Assembly (NCBI GenBank): GCA_022548915.1
Contig: JAKZES010000007.1
Span: 88,928 to 152,927, forward strand
Length of the DNA: 64,000 nucleotides
Reading direction: 5' to 3'
DNA from: Verrucomicrobiaceae bacterium E54
Lineage (GTDB): Bacteria > Verrucomicrobiota > Verrucomicrobiia > Verrucomicrobiales > Akkermansiaceae
In this document: piece after piece, positions 7,615-15,625 of the stretch
Position numbering within the stretch: position 1 is the stretch's first letter
How the letters are laid out: every line of letters begins with the position of its first letter
Made by a program: the position numbers and the translations under genes
Notes under the pieces: generated by a model
Databases searched by the model: none
Told to the model about the DNA's origin: nothing
What the model saw: the letters and a program-made list of their open reading frames with translations, nothing else

Positions 7615-10380
7615 TCAGACCGAGAAGGCCTGCTCGATGAGGGACTTCTGTTCGCGGTGGTGCATCGCCTTCGAACCGGCGGCGGTGCTGGAGGCGCGTC
7701 CCCTGCCGGCGTAGCGGACCCTGCGGTCGACCACCTTCTCGAGCCGGGGGAAGATGTAGGACCACGCCCCCATGTTGAGCGGCTCCTCCTGGCACCAGAC
7801 GAACTTCGAGGCGTTCGGGAACTGGGCGACGAGTGCTCCCACCATTTCATCGTGGAAGGGATAGAGCTGCTCCATCCGGAGGATCGCCGTGTTGTGAATC
7901 TCGTTCTCGTCGCGGTAGGCCATGAGGTCGTAGAAGACCTTGCCGCTGCAGAAAACGATCCGGTTGACGACCGACGGATCATCGAAGTTCTTCGGATCCG
8001 GGAGGACCTCCTGGAAACAGGAACCCTCCAGCAGGTCGTCGATCCTCGAAACCGCCTCGGCCCGGGTCAGCAGGCTCTTCGGGGTCATGAGGATCATCGG
8101 CTTGCGGAAGGGCCGCTTTTTCTGCCGCCGCAGCGCGTGAAAGTACTGCGCGGGCGTGGTGAAGTTGCCGATGACCATGTTCTTCTCTGCGCAGAGTTGC
8201 AGAAAGCGTTCCAACCGGGCGCTCGAATGCTCGGGACCCATGCCCTCGTAGCCGTGCGGGAGGAGCAGGACGATGTCCGAGGGGGTCTGCCACTTCGACT
8301 CCGCCGAGCAGATGAACTGATCGATGATGACCTGCGCGCCGTTGGAGAAATCGCCGAACTGGGCTTCCCACATGTTGAGCATGTTGGGCGCGCCGAGCGA
8401 GTAGCCGTAGTCGAAGCCGAGCACCGCAAACTCCGAGAGCAGCGAGTTGTAGACGCAGAACTTCGCCTGGTCGTCGCTGAGGTTCTGGAGCGGGATGTAG
8501 CGCTCGCGCGACTCCGAGTCGTAGAAGACGGCGTGCCGCTGGGAGAAGGTGCCGCGCCGGCAATCCTGGCCGGAGAGGCGGACCGGATAGCCCTCCATCA
8601 GCAAGGATCCCCACGCCAGGGACTCCGCGAAGGCCCAGTCGATGGGACTTCCGTTCTCGAGGGCTTCCAGGCGCCGGGGGACGAAACGCTTGGCCAGCGT
8701 CGGATGCAGATTGAACCCATCGGGCACCGTGGTCAGCACCCGGCCGACATGCTCGATGACCGACTGTGGCACCCCGGTCGGAACCGGCGCATGGGTGTAG
8801 CGCTCCTGCGCCACCGCCGTGGATCCGGAAAAGACGGTGCGATCGCCCGCCTCCTCGAGTTCCTTCATCTTGCTGTGGCCCTCCTCGAGGCGCGCCTGGA
8901 TCTCACCCTCCAGCTGTTTCGCCTCCTCTTCGGAAATGGATCCCTCCTCGATCAGCCGTCGCTTGTAGAGCTCACCGACGTTGTCGCGGGACTGGATCTG
9001 CCGGTAGATGTGCGGCTGGGTGAAGGCGGCCTGGTCGGTCTCGTTGTGGCCCTGCCGGCGGTAGCAGTACATGTCGATCACGACGTCCCGGCCGAAGTGC
9101 TGGCGGAACTCCAGCGCGAAGAGCGCCGCCCAGAAGAGCTCCATCGGCTCCTCGCCGTTCACGTGCAGGATCGGCGCCTCGATCATCTTGGCGACATCGG
9201 TCGCGTAGGACGACGAGCGGGCGTCGGCCGGCATCGTGGTGAAGCCGATCTGGTTGTTGATGATGAGGTGGATCGTGCCGCCGGTGCGGTACCCGGGAAG
9301 TTGGGAGAGATTGAGCACCTCGGCGACCGAACCCTGGCCGGCAAAGGCGGCGTCGCCGTGGATGAGGATGGGCAGCACCCGCTTGCGATCGGTCTTCACC
9401 CCGTCGTCGCCGATCAGGCGCTGGCGGGCGCGGGCCTTGCCCTCGACGACCGGATTCACCGCCTCGAGGTGGCTCGGGTTGGCCGCAAGGCTGACCCGCA
9501 CCTCGCCATCGGGCAAGGTGTGGACCTTCTCGTAGCCGAGGTGGTACTTCACGTCGCCGTCACCCGCGACCAGGTCGGGCACGTAGTTGGGCGTGAATTC
9601 GTAGAGGATCGTGTGCAGCGACTTCCGCACGAAGTTTGCCAGCACGTTGAGGCGCCCGCGGTGGGCCATGCCCATCTCGATCTCGAGCACCTCGGCGGCC
9701 GGGCATGCCCGCAGGATGGCATTCAGAACCACCATCGCGCCCTCGCCGCCCTCCAGCGAAAAGCGTTTTTCCCCGAGGAACTTGCGCCCGAGGAAACTTT
9801 CAAATGCTTCCGATTCCAGGAGCCACCGCAGCGCCTCCTTCTTGCGCTCCCGGGTGTCGGCCTCGCGACGCACCCGGCCCTCGATCCGCTCGCGCACCCA
9901 GTGGCGGACGGTCGTGTTGTGGATGTGCATGAACTCGAAGCCGATCGCCCCCGAGTAGGTCTTCTCCAGCTCGGCGATCATCTCGCGGAGCTTCATCTTC
10001 TCGCCGTCCCGGAAAAACGGGTTGGAGGCCTCGCGGTCGAGATCCGCCTCGGTGAAGCCGAACTGGCTCAGATCCAGGCGCGGGTTCAGCTCGGGGTCTC
10101 CGATCGGATTGATGTCGGCCTGGGTGTGCCCGAGCGTCCGGTAATTGTAAACGAGGCTGACGACCTTGCCGTAGAAGGCGATGTCATCGCTGACGCCACC
10201 GGAAACCGGCGTGACGGCCGCCTGCACTCCGCCCTTGGGCCGGGGCTGGGTTGTGCCGAGTTCGAAACCCTCGAAAAATGCCGCCCAAGTCGGCTCCACG
10301 GACTGGGGATCCTCGCTCCAGAGCGCATACTTCTCCTCGAGAATTTCCGCATTCAAGCGGGCGGAGACCGACGATTTCAT
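7615..10380 (-). CDS. odhA: 2-oxoglutarate dehydrogenase E1 component
   Basis: 921-residue thiamine-diphosphate-dependent decarboxylase of the 2-oxoglutarate dehydrogenase complex. Recognisable segments are the N-terminal E1 motif SVEPTWAAFFEGFELG, GMAHRGRLNVLANFVRK, the ThDP/Mg region HGDAAFAGQG with NNQIGFTT, the transketolase-like region with LLLPHGYEGMGPEHSSAR, and the C-terminal VWCQEEPLNMGAWSY. Length is normal for the family (about 930). It is the first gene of odhA-odhB. A 146-bp spacer separates it from the divergent ABC transporter gene and should hold both promoters. No consensus promoter was evident there. Confidence 0.95.
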   Translation of the reverse strand: MKSSVSARLNAEILEEKYALWSEDPQSVEPTWAAFFEGFELGTTQPRPKGGVQAAVTPVSGGVSDDIAFYGKVVSLVYNYRTLGHTQADINPIGDPELNPRLDLSQFGFTEADLDREASNPFFRDGEKMKLREMIAELEKTYSGAIGFEFMHIHNTTVRHWVRERIEGRVRREADTRERKKEALRWLLESEAFESFLGRKFLGEKRFSLEGGEGAMVVLNAILRACPAAEVLEIEMGMAHRGRLNVLANFVRKSLHTILYEFTPNYVPDLVAGDGDVKYHLGYEKVHTLPDGEVRVSLAANPSHLEAVNPVVEGKARARQRLIGDDGVKTDRKRVLPILIHGDAAFAGQGSVAEVLNLSQLPGYRTGGTIHLIINNQIGFTTMPADARSSSYATDVAKMIEAPILHVNGEEPMELFWAALFALEFRQHFGRDVVIDMYCYRRQGHNETDQAAFTQPHIYRQIQSRDNVGELYKRRLIEEGSISEEEAKQLEGEIQARLEEGHSKMKELEEAGDRTVFSGSTAVAQERYTHAPVPTGVPQSVIEHVGRVLTTVPDGFNLHPTLAKRFVPRRLEALENGSPIDWAFAESLAWGSLLMEGYPVRLSGQDCRRGTFSQRHAVFYDSESRERYIPLQNLSDDQAKFCVYNSLLSEFAVLGFDYGYSLGAPNMLNMWEAQFGDFSNGAQVIIDQFICSAESKWQTPSDIVLLLPHGYEGMGPEHSSARLERFLQLCAEKNMVIGNFTTPAQYFHALRRQKKRPFRKPMILMTPKSLLTRAEAVSRIDDLLEGSCFQEVLPDPKNFDDPSVVNRIVFCSGKVFYDLMAYRDENEIHNTAILRMEQLYPFHDEMVGALVAQFPNASKFVWCQEEPLNMGAWSYIFPRLEKVVDRRVRYAGRGRASSTAAGSKAMHHREQKSLIEQAFSV

Positions 10381-10526
10381 TGACTCAGCGTTTGCAGTGA
10401 TGGGTGCTCCTGATCGAAAATTTCCGACTTGGCCCGGGCGGCGCAGCGCTTAGGTAAGGGGCGTCCCCGACGACGTCAACAGCACAGGGGCCGAAAACCC
10501 CCGGAATCCCACGATTTTCCGCCTGC

Positions 10527-11468
10527 ATGATCGAAGTCCACGACCTCACCAAACGATTCTCGCGCCAAACCGTCGTGAGCGACGTGTCCTTCAACGTCGG
10601 CCAGGGTGAAATCGTCGGCTTCCTCGGGCCGAACGGAGCCGGAAAGACCACCACCATGCGGATGCTCACCGGATACCTGCCGCCGAGCTCGGGCAGCGTG
10701 TCCATCGCCGGCTTCGACGTCCTGCGCCAGTCGGTCGAGGCTCGGCGCCGGATCGGCTACATGCCGGAAAACGTCCCGCTCTACGACGACATGCGGGTCC
10801 GCGAGTATCTCAAATACCGGGCCCGGCTCAAGGGGCTTTCCAACCGGGATGCCCGCGCCCGGGTCAACGACGTGGTCGATACCTGCGGCCTCGATTCGGT
10901 GCGGCGCAAGATGATCAAGGTGCTGTCGAAGGGATTCCGCCAGCGGGTCGGCCTCGCCGACGCGCTGATCCACTCGCCCGACCTGCTGATCCTCGACGAA
11001 CCGACCAACGGCCTCGACCCCAACCAGATTCGCCAGATCCGCGAACTGATCCGTCGACTCGGGGAAAGACACACGATCCTCCTTTCCACCCACATCCTCA
11101 GCGAGGTCGAGATGACCTGCGGGCGGGTGATCATCATCGACGGCGGCAAGATCCGCGCCGAGGACACGCCGCGGGCACTGGTCGACAACATGCGCGCGGC
11201 CGGCAGGGTGATGGTGGAGTTGCAGGCCGAGGCGGATGTCGTCATCGAAGAAATGACCCGCCTCGACCACGTGAAGCGCGTCACGGCGGGGGACGCCGCC
11301 GACGGCGACGACCGCTGGACGAGTTTCGAGGTGCTCGTCGATTCCGGCACCGACGCCCGCGAGCGGATCCACGAACTGGTCGTGCGCAAGAAGTGGCCGC
11401 TGCGGGATCTTCACCGCCACACCGCCTCGCTCGAGGACGTTTTCGTCGAGTTGACCCGTCGCGACTGA
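10527..11468 (+). CDS. ABC transporter ATP-binding protein (GldA-like)
   Basis: 313-residue ABC ATPase with Walker A GPNGAGKTT (about residue 36), signature LSKGFRQR, Walker B LLILDEPTNGLDP and the H-loop STHIL. A C-terminal extension of about 90 residues resembles GldA/CcmA-type drug or gliding-type ATPases. The membrane permease normally encoded next to it is absent here: the next gene is convergent and unrelated. The partner is therefore elsewhere or the gene is an orphan. Substrate unknown. Confidence 0.88.
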   Translation: MIEVHDLTKRFSRQTVVSDVSFNVGQGEIVGFLGPNGAGKTTTMRMLTGYLPPSSGSVSIAGFDVLRQSVEARRRIGYMPENVPLYDDMRVREYLKYRARLKGLSNRDARARVNDVVDTCGLDSVRRKMIKVLSKGFRQRVGLADALIHSPDLLILDEPTNGLDPNQIRQIRELIRRLGERHTILLSTHILSEVEMTCGRVIIIDGGKIRAEDTPRALVDNMRAAGRVMVELQAEADVVIEEMTRLDHVKRVTAGDAADGDDRWTSFEVLVDSGTDARERIHELVVRKKWPLRDLHRHTASLEDVFVELTRRD

Positions 11469-11471
11469 GGG

Positions 11472-11969
11472 CTACTCCCGCCGCCACGCCCCGACCATGA
11501 TGCCGAGGCCGCCGACGAGGAAGAGCAGCGGAAACCACAGCGAGTAGCCGGGACCCCGCGACTCGCCCTCCAGCACCGCCTCGGAGGGCACCTCCGGGTT
11601 CACCCGGCACTCGGCCACCGACCCCCGCGGGTAGCGCTCGACCAGCGCCGCGGCCCGGTCCGGCTTCGACTTCCACGAGGCGCCGCGAAGCCGGTAGCGC
11701 CGCGACTCGTGGGTTTCGTCGTTCCAGTCGTACTGATAGAGCACGCTGAACCGGAACTCCTGCGGCATCGACTCCGGCCAGTCCGGATTCTCGCGACGGT
11801 CCTCGACCCTCGACTCAAGGATCGCGCAGGGAACGACCGGCCAATGGTCGATTTCCCGGGCGCGATCGAAACTCCGCCACATCAACCAGCTGAAGACGCC
11901 GCCCGCCAGGGCCAGCAGCAGCCCGATCAGGCTGAGATAGACGCGCGCACCCGTGGTCCTCGAAGGCAT
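11472..11969 (-). CDS. DUF3592 membrane protein
   Basis: 165-residue protein with an N-terminal transmembrane helix (about 10-30) and a C-terminal one (about 143-160). Between them lies a beta-rich domain with the DUF3592 pattern WPVVPCAILESRV ... YQYDWNDETHES ... YPRGSVAECRVNPEVPSEAVLE. Function of the family is unknown. It is convergent with the ABC ATPase gene, with 3 bp between stop codons, and is probably transcribed alone from the 11970-12060 spacer. Confidence 0.85.
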   Translation of the reverse strand: MPSRTTGARVYLSLIGLLLALAGGVFSWLMWRSFDRAREIDHWPVVPCAILESRVEDRRENPDWPESMPQEFRFSVLYQYDWNDETHESRRYRLRGASWKSKPDRAAALVERYPRGSVAECRVNPEVPSEAVLEGESRGPGYSLWFPLLFLVGGLGIMVGAWRRE

Positions 11970-12064
11970 GCCACCCCTTGAACCGGCAAGCGCCCTTCGC
12001 CAAGCAAGAAGCGCGCGGGGATTTCCCCCTTTCCCCGATGCCGGGCCGCGGCTAGGAAACCGAC

Positions 12065-12520
12065 ATGAGTTCGCTCACCAACCGCATCCAGGATGATCTC
12101 AAGGCGGCCATGAAGGCCAGGGACAGCGAACGCCTCGCCGTGATCCGGGCGCTCAAGACCGCCATGACCAACGCCGCCATCGAAAAGGGCGGCCCGCAGG
12201 CCGAGATCGACGACGCCACCGCGATGGCCATCGTCCGCAAGCAGGTCAAGCAGCGGCAGGATTCCGCCAGCCAGTTCCGCGACGCCGGTCGCACCGAACT
12301 CGCCGACAAGGAGGACGTGGAAATCGCCATCCTCGAAACCTACCTGCCCTCCCCGCTGAGCGGGGACGAGATCACCGGGTTGGTCGAGTCCGCCATCGTC
12401 GAGAGCGGGGCCTCGACCAAGGCCGACATGGGCAAGGTGATGAAACTGGTCCAGGAGCGCGCGGCCGGCCGCGCCGACGGCCGGACCCTCTCCCAGGAGG
12501 TCGCCAAACGGCTGTCCTGA
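12065..12520 (+). CDS. GatB/YqeY domain protein
   Basis: 151-residue YqeY-family protein, related to the tail domain of GatB, the tRNA amidotransferase subunit. The family pattern is visible: an N-terminal helical part (DDLKAAMKARDSERLAVIRALK), then ETYLPSPLSGDEITGLV, and the C-terminal GAS-TKADMGKVMKLVQERAAGRADG. Its function is not established; a role linked to tRNA is commonly assumed. Its stop shares one base with the ispD start (TGATG), so the two are coupled. Confidence 0.92.
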   Translation: MSSLTNRIQDDLKAAMKARDSERLAVIRALKTAMTNAAIEKGGPQAEIDDATAMAIVRKQVKQRQDSASQFRDAGRTELADKEDVEIAILETYLPSPLSGDEITGLVESAIVESGASTKADMGKVMKLVQERAAGRADGRTLSQEVAKRLS

Positions 12521-13179
12521 TGGGCTGCGCGGGCGTCATCGTCGCCGCCGGAAGTTCCCGGCGGATGGGCTTCGACAAGCTGGCCGCTTCCCTCGACGGG
12601 GTGCCGGTGCTGCGCCGCAGCGTCGAACGCCTGATGGCCGTGCCGGAGATCACCCGCGTGATCGTCGTTTGCGCCGAGGACCGCTTCCGGGAACTCCTCG
12701 GCGGAGCATTCGCCAAGGAACTGAGTCGGGTCGACGGAGGAGCCGAGCGACAGGACTCGGTCCTCGCCGGCCTCGAAGCCCTGCAAGGCGACGACGAGCT
12801 GGTCGCGGTCCACGATGGCGCGCGCCCGCTGGTCGAGCCGTCCGACATCTCGTCCGCCATCGCGGCTGCCTCCGCCCATGGTGCCGCCACCCTGGCCCGG
12901 CCCGCGACCGAAACGCTCAAGCGGGCCGACGCCTCGGGCATCGTCGTGGAAAGCGTCGACCGCCAGGGGCTCTGGTTCACCGAAACCCCGCAGGTCTTCC
13001 GGGCCTCGCTCCTGCGCGAGGCCTACGAGGCGGTGGAAAAGGGCGGGCTCCACGTCACCGACGAGGTCTCGGCGGCCGAATCGATCGGGCTCCCGGTCCG
13101 GATCGTGCCGTCGAGCCGCCCCAATCCCAAGATCACCGTTCCGGCCGACCTCGACCTGGCCACCGCCCTGCTCCGCTGA
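12520..13179 (+). CDS. ispD: IspD, 2-C-methyl-D-erythritol 4-phosphate cytidylyltransferase
   Basis: 219-residue enzyme of the MEP isoprenoid pathway, forming CDP-methylerythritol from MEP and CTP. The CTP-binding loop VAAGSSRRMGFDK is at residues 8-20, VHDGARPLV at about 104-112, and the C-terminal segment with PSSRPNPKITVPADLDLA fits the family. Length is normal (about 230). It lies between YqeY and an M16 peptidase, with one-base overlaps at both ends, forming a compact three-gene operon. A polyprenyl diphosphate synthase gene further along the window acts later in isoprenoid metabolism. Confidence 0.95.
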   Translation: MGCAGVIVAAGSSRRMGFDKLAASLDGVPVLRRSVERLMAVPEITRVIVVCAEDRFRELLGGAFAKELSRVDGGAERQDSVLAGLEALQGDDELVAVHDGARPLVEPSDISSAIAAASAHGAATLARPATETLKRADASGIVVESVDRQGLWFTETPQVFRASLLREAYEAVEKGGLHVTDEVSAAESIGLPVRIVPSSRPNPKITVPADLDLATALLR

Positions 13180-14408
13180 TGCTCGCCAGCTACCACGTTC
13201 ACCGTAGCTCGCAGGGCTTCCGGATCGCCACCGCCACCCTGCCGGAGAGCGAGTGCCTCGCGCTCTCCATCCACATCCCCGCCGGGGGGCGCGACGATCC
13301 GCCCGGCAAGGCGGGGCTGGCCCACTTCGTCGAACACATGATCTTCAAGGGCACCGGGAAGCGGGACGCCCGGAGGATCAGCTTCGAGACCGAGGACCTT
13401 GGCGCTTCCCTCAATGCCTTCACCTCCGAGGACCAGACCGTCTACGAGGCGCGCGGCGACGCCGCCTCGCTCGTCCCCATTGCGGACATCCTTGCCGACA
13501 TCGTCTGGCATTCGACCTTTCCCGAGGACGAGGTCCGACTCGAGCACGGCGTGATCGCCGAGGAAATCGTGATGTATCACGAGAATCCCTCGGACCACAT
13601 CGGCGACCTCATGTCGGCGTCCCTGTGGTCCCCCCACCCGCTCGGCGATCCGATCTCGGGCACCCTTGAAAGCATCGACCGCATCCGGCGCGACGACCTC
13701 GTCGGATTTTCCCAGGCCCATCACCGCGACCCCGGCCTGGTGATTGCCGTGGCCGGTCCTCACCGGGCCGACGAGGTGATCGCCGTTCTCGAACCCCTCC
13801 TACCGGGCTCCGGGAATTCCGTTTCCGGCCATCCTTACAGCGACCCACTCGACGGTCCGCGTCAACGGCGGGAACCGCGCGAGACCGCCCAGGTCCAGCT
13901 CGCCCTCGGGTTCCGCTGCTTCGGCCGGCGGGATCCCCGCCGCCATGCGCTGCGACTGCTCTCGACCATCCTCGGCGAAGGTGCCAGCTCGCGGCTGTTC
14001 CAGTCGCTGCGCGAGGAGCGCGGCCTTTGCTACCACATCGCTTCGGATGTCGTGCTGCTGGACGATACCGGGGCGCTCGAAATCCATGCCGGACTCGATC
14101 CGGGTTCGCGTGACGAGGCACTGGAGAGCATCCGCAGGGAACTCCGCCAGCTCTCCGACACCGGTCCCTCCGAAGAAGAACTGCGCCGCGCGAAACGCCT
14201 CCATGCGTCCCAGATGAAGGCCGCCCTCGAGACCACCGCCGCCCACGCCTCGTGGGCCGGCGAGTCCCTCCTGCATCACGACGAAATCCGCGAACCGGCC
14301 GAAGTGCTGACCGAGATCGAAGCCGTTCAAGCGGGCGAACTGCGCGAGGTCGCAGCCGAGTTCTTGGTCGAAAGCCGCGAAGCGCTGGCCGAGATCCACC
14401 CCGCCTGA
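13179..14408 (+). CDS. M16 family zinc peptidase (processing-peptidase type)
   Basis: 409-residue M16 (pitrilysin/insulinase) peptidase. It has the inverted zinc motif HFVEH near residue 49, with a downstream Glu in the region HGVIAEEIVMY as third ligand. The C-terminal M16C half contains GEGASSRLFQSLREERGLCY, the family's R-Y-type substrate loop. Length is typical of the short bacterial peptidases related to mitochondrial processing peptidase. The ATG at 13179 overlaps the ispD stop. A longer frame starting inside ispD is not chosen because that part only mirrors ispD in another frame. Confidence 0.92.
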   Translation: MLASYHVHRSSQGFRIATATLPESECLALSIHIPAGGRDDPPGKAGLAHFVEHMIFKGTGKRDARRISFETEDLGASLNAFTSEDQTVYEARGDAASLVPIADILADIVWHSTFPEDEVRLEHGVIAEEIVMYHENPSDHIGDLMSASLWSPHPLGDPISGTLESIDRIRRDDLVGFSQAHHRDPGLVIAVAGPHRADEVIAVLEPLLPGSGNSVSGHPYSDPLDGPRQRREPRETAQVQLALGFRCFGRRDPRRHALRLLSTILGEGASSRLFQSLREERGLCYHIASDVVLLDDTGALEIHAGLDPGSRDEALESIRRELRQLSDTGPSEEELRRAKRLHASQMKAALETTAAHASWAGESLLHHDEIREPAEVLTEIEAVQAGELREVAAEFLVESREALAEIHPA

Positions 14409-14414
14409 CCGGGG

Positions 14415-14522
14415 TCAGTCGACTTCGTCCGCATCGGTGAACTTCCCTGCCGCCATCCCGCGGTTGGCGAGGCTCTCGTAGATCATCGTCAAGCGCCCAC
14501 CGGTCCCGCATCGCATGCGCCG
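14415..14522 (-). pseudogene. Relic of the C-terminus of a VWA-domain protein
   Basis: The minus-strand reading ends GTGGRLTMIYESL...GKFTDADEVD-stop. It aligns residue by residue with the C-terminus of the intact VWA protein at 16682-17764 (ETGGNFTMIYKGR...QKYTDETEFD). About 35 codons are recognisable; nothing upstream continues the homology. Nucleotide identity is only moderate, so this is an old paralogue remnant rather than a fresh duplication. Confidence 0.6.
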
Positions 14523-14562
14523 CAAGATCACGGCGCCACCGCCACATTGAGTCGGGCGAACA

Positions 14563-14664
14563 GTCTGGAATGAAACAAGAAACCTCGCCGACGAATTTCC
14601 GGAGTGGGTCGCCGCCCTGGAGCAGTTGCATGCAAGGCTCCATTCCTCACGCCGGCAGGAGTAG
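14563..14664 (+). pseudogene. Possible relic of a sulfatase C-terminus
   Basis: The frame reads VWNETRNLADEFPEWVAALEQLHARL and stops at 14664. Arylsulfatase-type proteins, abundant in PVC bacteria, end with a very similar block: an acidic residue, E-T-x-N-L-A, then a helix such as P-E-x-V-x-x-L. A stop codon lies just upstream, so only a tail of about 33 codons remains. The identification rests on pattern alone. Confidence 0.4.
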
Positions 14665-14815
14665 GCAGGGTGGTTCTTCCCCAGTGGGTCAAGGACGACC
14701 CGTGCCGGGCCGGGATCGCGACCTCCGGGAACCGATGCTGCTAATGCCCCGAATCGACTTCTTCGCGGCATGTCATTGAAGGCGGGAATCCGCAGTTGCA
14801 GTGAGGATGAGCGCC

Positions 14816-15247
14816 CTATTCGGCGGGAACCACGAACGGATTCTCCACGGCGACGCCGAAGTAGCTGGTTTCCGGCGACAGGTCTTCGCTGAGGATGCGG
14901 CTGCAGCCGGCGGCTTCCGCCGCGGCAACGATCATCGAGTCCCACCAGGAGAGTTCGTAGCGGCGCTGAACCGCGTAAGTCCTGTTGAGAACGGGCATGT
15001 CGATGGGTAGCGGGTTCCATGCAAAAAGCGCCTCGACATCATCCCACGCCTCCTCGGGGGAAAGACCGGGATCCAGCTTGCGGGTGGCATTCACGAAGAA
15101 CTCGTTGAGCACCTGCACCGAGAGTCGGCCGCAGCGCGTTTCCCACAGCTCGGCGAGCCTGGCGGCGGCAATCGCCTGCTTTTCCGGTTCGGAGGCATCC
15201 CGCGCATAGAGCAGGATGTTGGTGTCCACGAAAACGCTATCGGTCAT
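14816..15247 (-). CDS. PIN-domain toxin (VapC-like)
   Basis: 143-residue PIN-domain ribonuclease candidate. The acidic residues of the active site are visible: FVDTNILLYARD near the N-terminus, LNEFF at about 48, SWWDSMIVAAAEAAGC at about 104 and SEDLS at about 123. Its start overlaps the end of the antitoxin gene by 11 bp, the usual VapBC order. The expected activity is Mg2+-dependent RNA cleavage inhibited by the upstream antitoxin; the target RNA is unknown. Confidence 0.85.
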   Translation of the reverse strand: MTDSVFVDTNILLYARDASEPEKQAIAAARLAELWETRCGRLSVQVLNEFFVNATRKLDPGLSPEEAWDDVEALFAWNPLPIDMPVLNRTYAVQRRYELSWWDSMIVAAAEAAGCSRILSEDLSPETSYFGVAVENPFVVPAE

Positions 15248-15467
15248 ACAGGCTGTCCCGGGTGGGATAGGGGATGCTGGCGGCCTTGAGAGGCGTGGGC
15301 CCCTTGCTCAAAAATCGCTTCCTGGCCCGCTCGTAGTGCTGCTCTGCCAGCATCTTTTTGCGCAATTCCTCGCCCAGCATCCGCGACACGCTGGTGTCGT
15401 GACTGGCCGCCCAGACCTTGGCCCAGCGAACCACGTCCTCATCCAGGGTGATTGTCACGTTTTTCAT
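15237..15467 (-). CDS. Antitoxin with ribbon-helix-helix-like N-terminus (VapB-like)
   Basis: 76-residue protein beginning MKNVTITLDEDVVRWAKVWA. This is the ribbon-helix-helix-type pattern of antitoxins that pair with PIN toxins (a beta-strand, then helices with DTSVSRMLGEELRKKM). The remainder is a basic tail that would wrap the toxin. ATG 15467 is preferred over an upstream ATG at 15488, because the promoter -10 box lies between them and would leave the longer form untranscribed. It likely represses its own promoter. Confidence 0.8.
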   Translation of the reverse strand: MKNVTITLDEDVVRWAKVWAASHDTSVSRMLGEELRKKMLAEQHYERARKRFLSKGPTPLKAASIPYPTRDSLYDR

Positions 15468-15475
15468 GAAGCACG

Positions 15476-15504
15476 AAAATAGTGTCACTTTTGAAGGGTG
15501 TCAA
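15476..15504 (-). promoter_or_regulatory. Sigma-70-like promoter of the VapBC-type operon
   Basis: Minus-strand TTGACA (15504-15499) and TATTTT (15481-15476) are separated by 17 bp, close to the ideal consensus. The antitoxin ATG at 15467 is 8 bases past the -10 box, so the transcript would have almost no leader. The promoter also decides between the two possible starts of the antitoxin. Confidence 0.65.
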
Positions 15505-15610
15505 GGAAGCCTTCCGGTCCGTTGCATGCCAACAATGGACATGCGCACTGGGGCTTTTTTCACCCTGTTGATCCTCCCCTTTCCCGCTCCCGGGCACGAT
15601 CCGAACCTAA

Positions 15611-15625
15611 ACATGCCTTGCATGT
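15611..15625. promoter_or_regulatory. Palindrome at the regulator start codon, candidate operator
   Basis: ACATGC-CTT-GCATGT is a perfect 6-3-6 inverted repeat covering both candidate ATGs (15613, 15622) of the GntR/LacI-type regulator. A related pair of half-sites, GCATG and CATGC, lies at 15524-15528 and 15540-15544. This would fit autorepression by a dimeric regulator; binding is inferred only. Confidence 0.4.

Larger units (their letters stand above)
14409..14815. other. Gene-poor spacer with decayed coding remnants
   Basis: The roughly 400 bp between the M16 peptidase and the PIN-domain gene contain no credible intact gene. Two short stretches look like the ends of former genes: a VWA C-terminus on the minus strand and a sulfatase-like C-terminus on the plus strand. 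From about 14665 to 14815 I see nothing recognisable. Confidence 0.5.

Noticed and set aside
7321..10383. A 1020-codon open frame on the plus strand
   Set aside because: It lies entirely opposite odhA/odhB, has His/Leu/Asp-rich low-information sequence and no domain. It is an antisense shadow produced by high GC.
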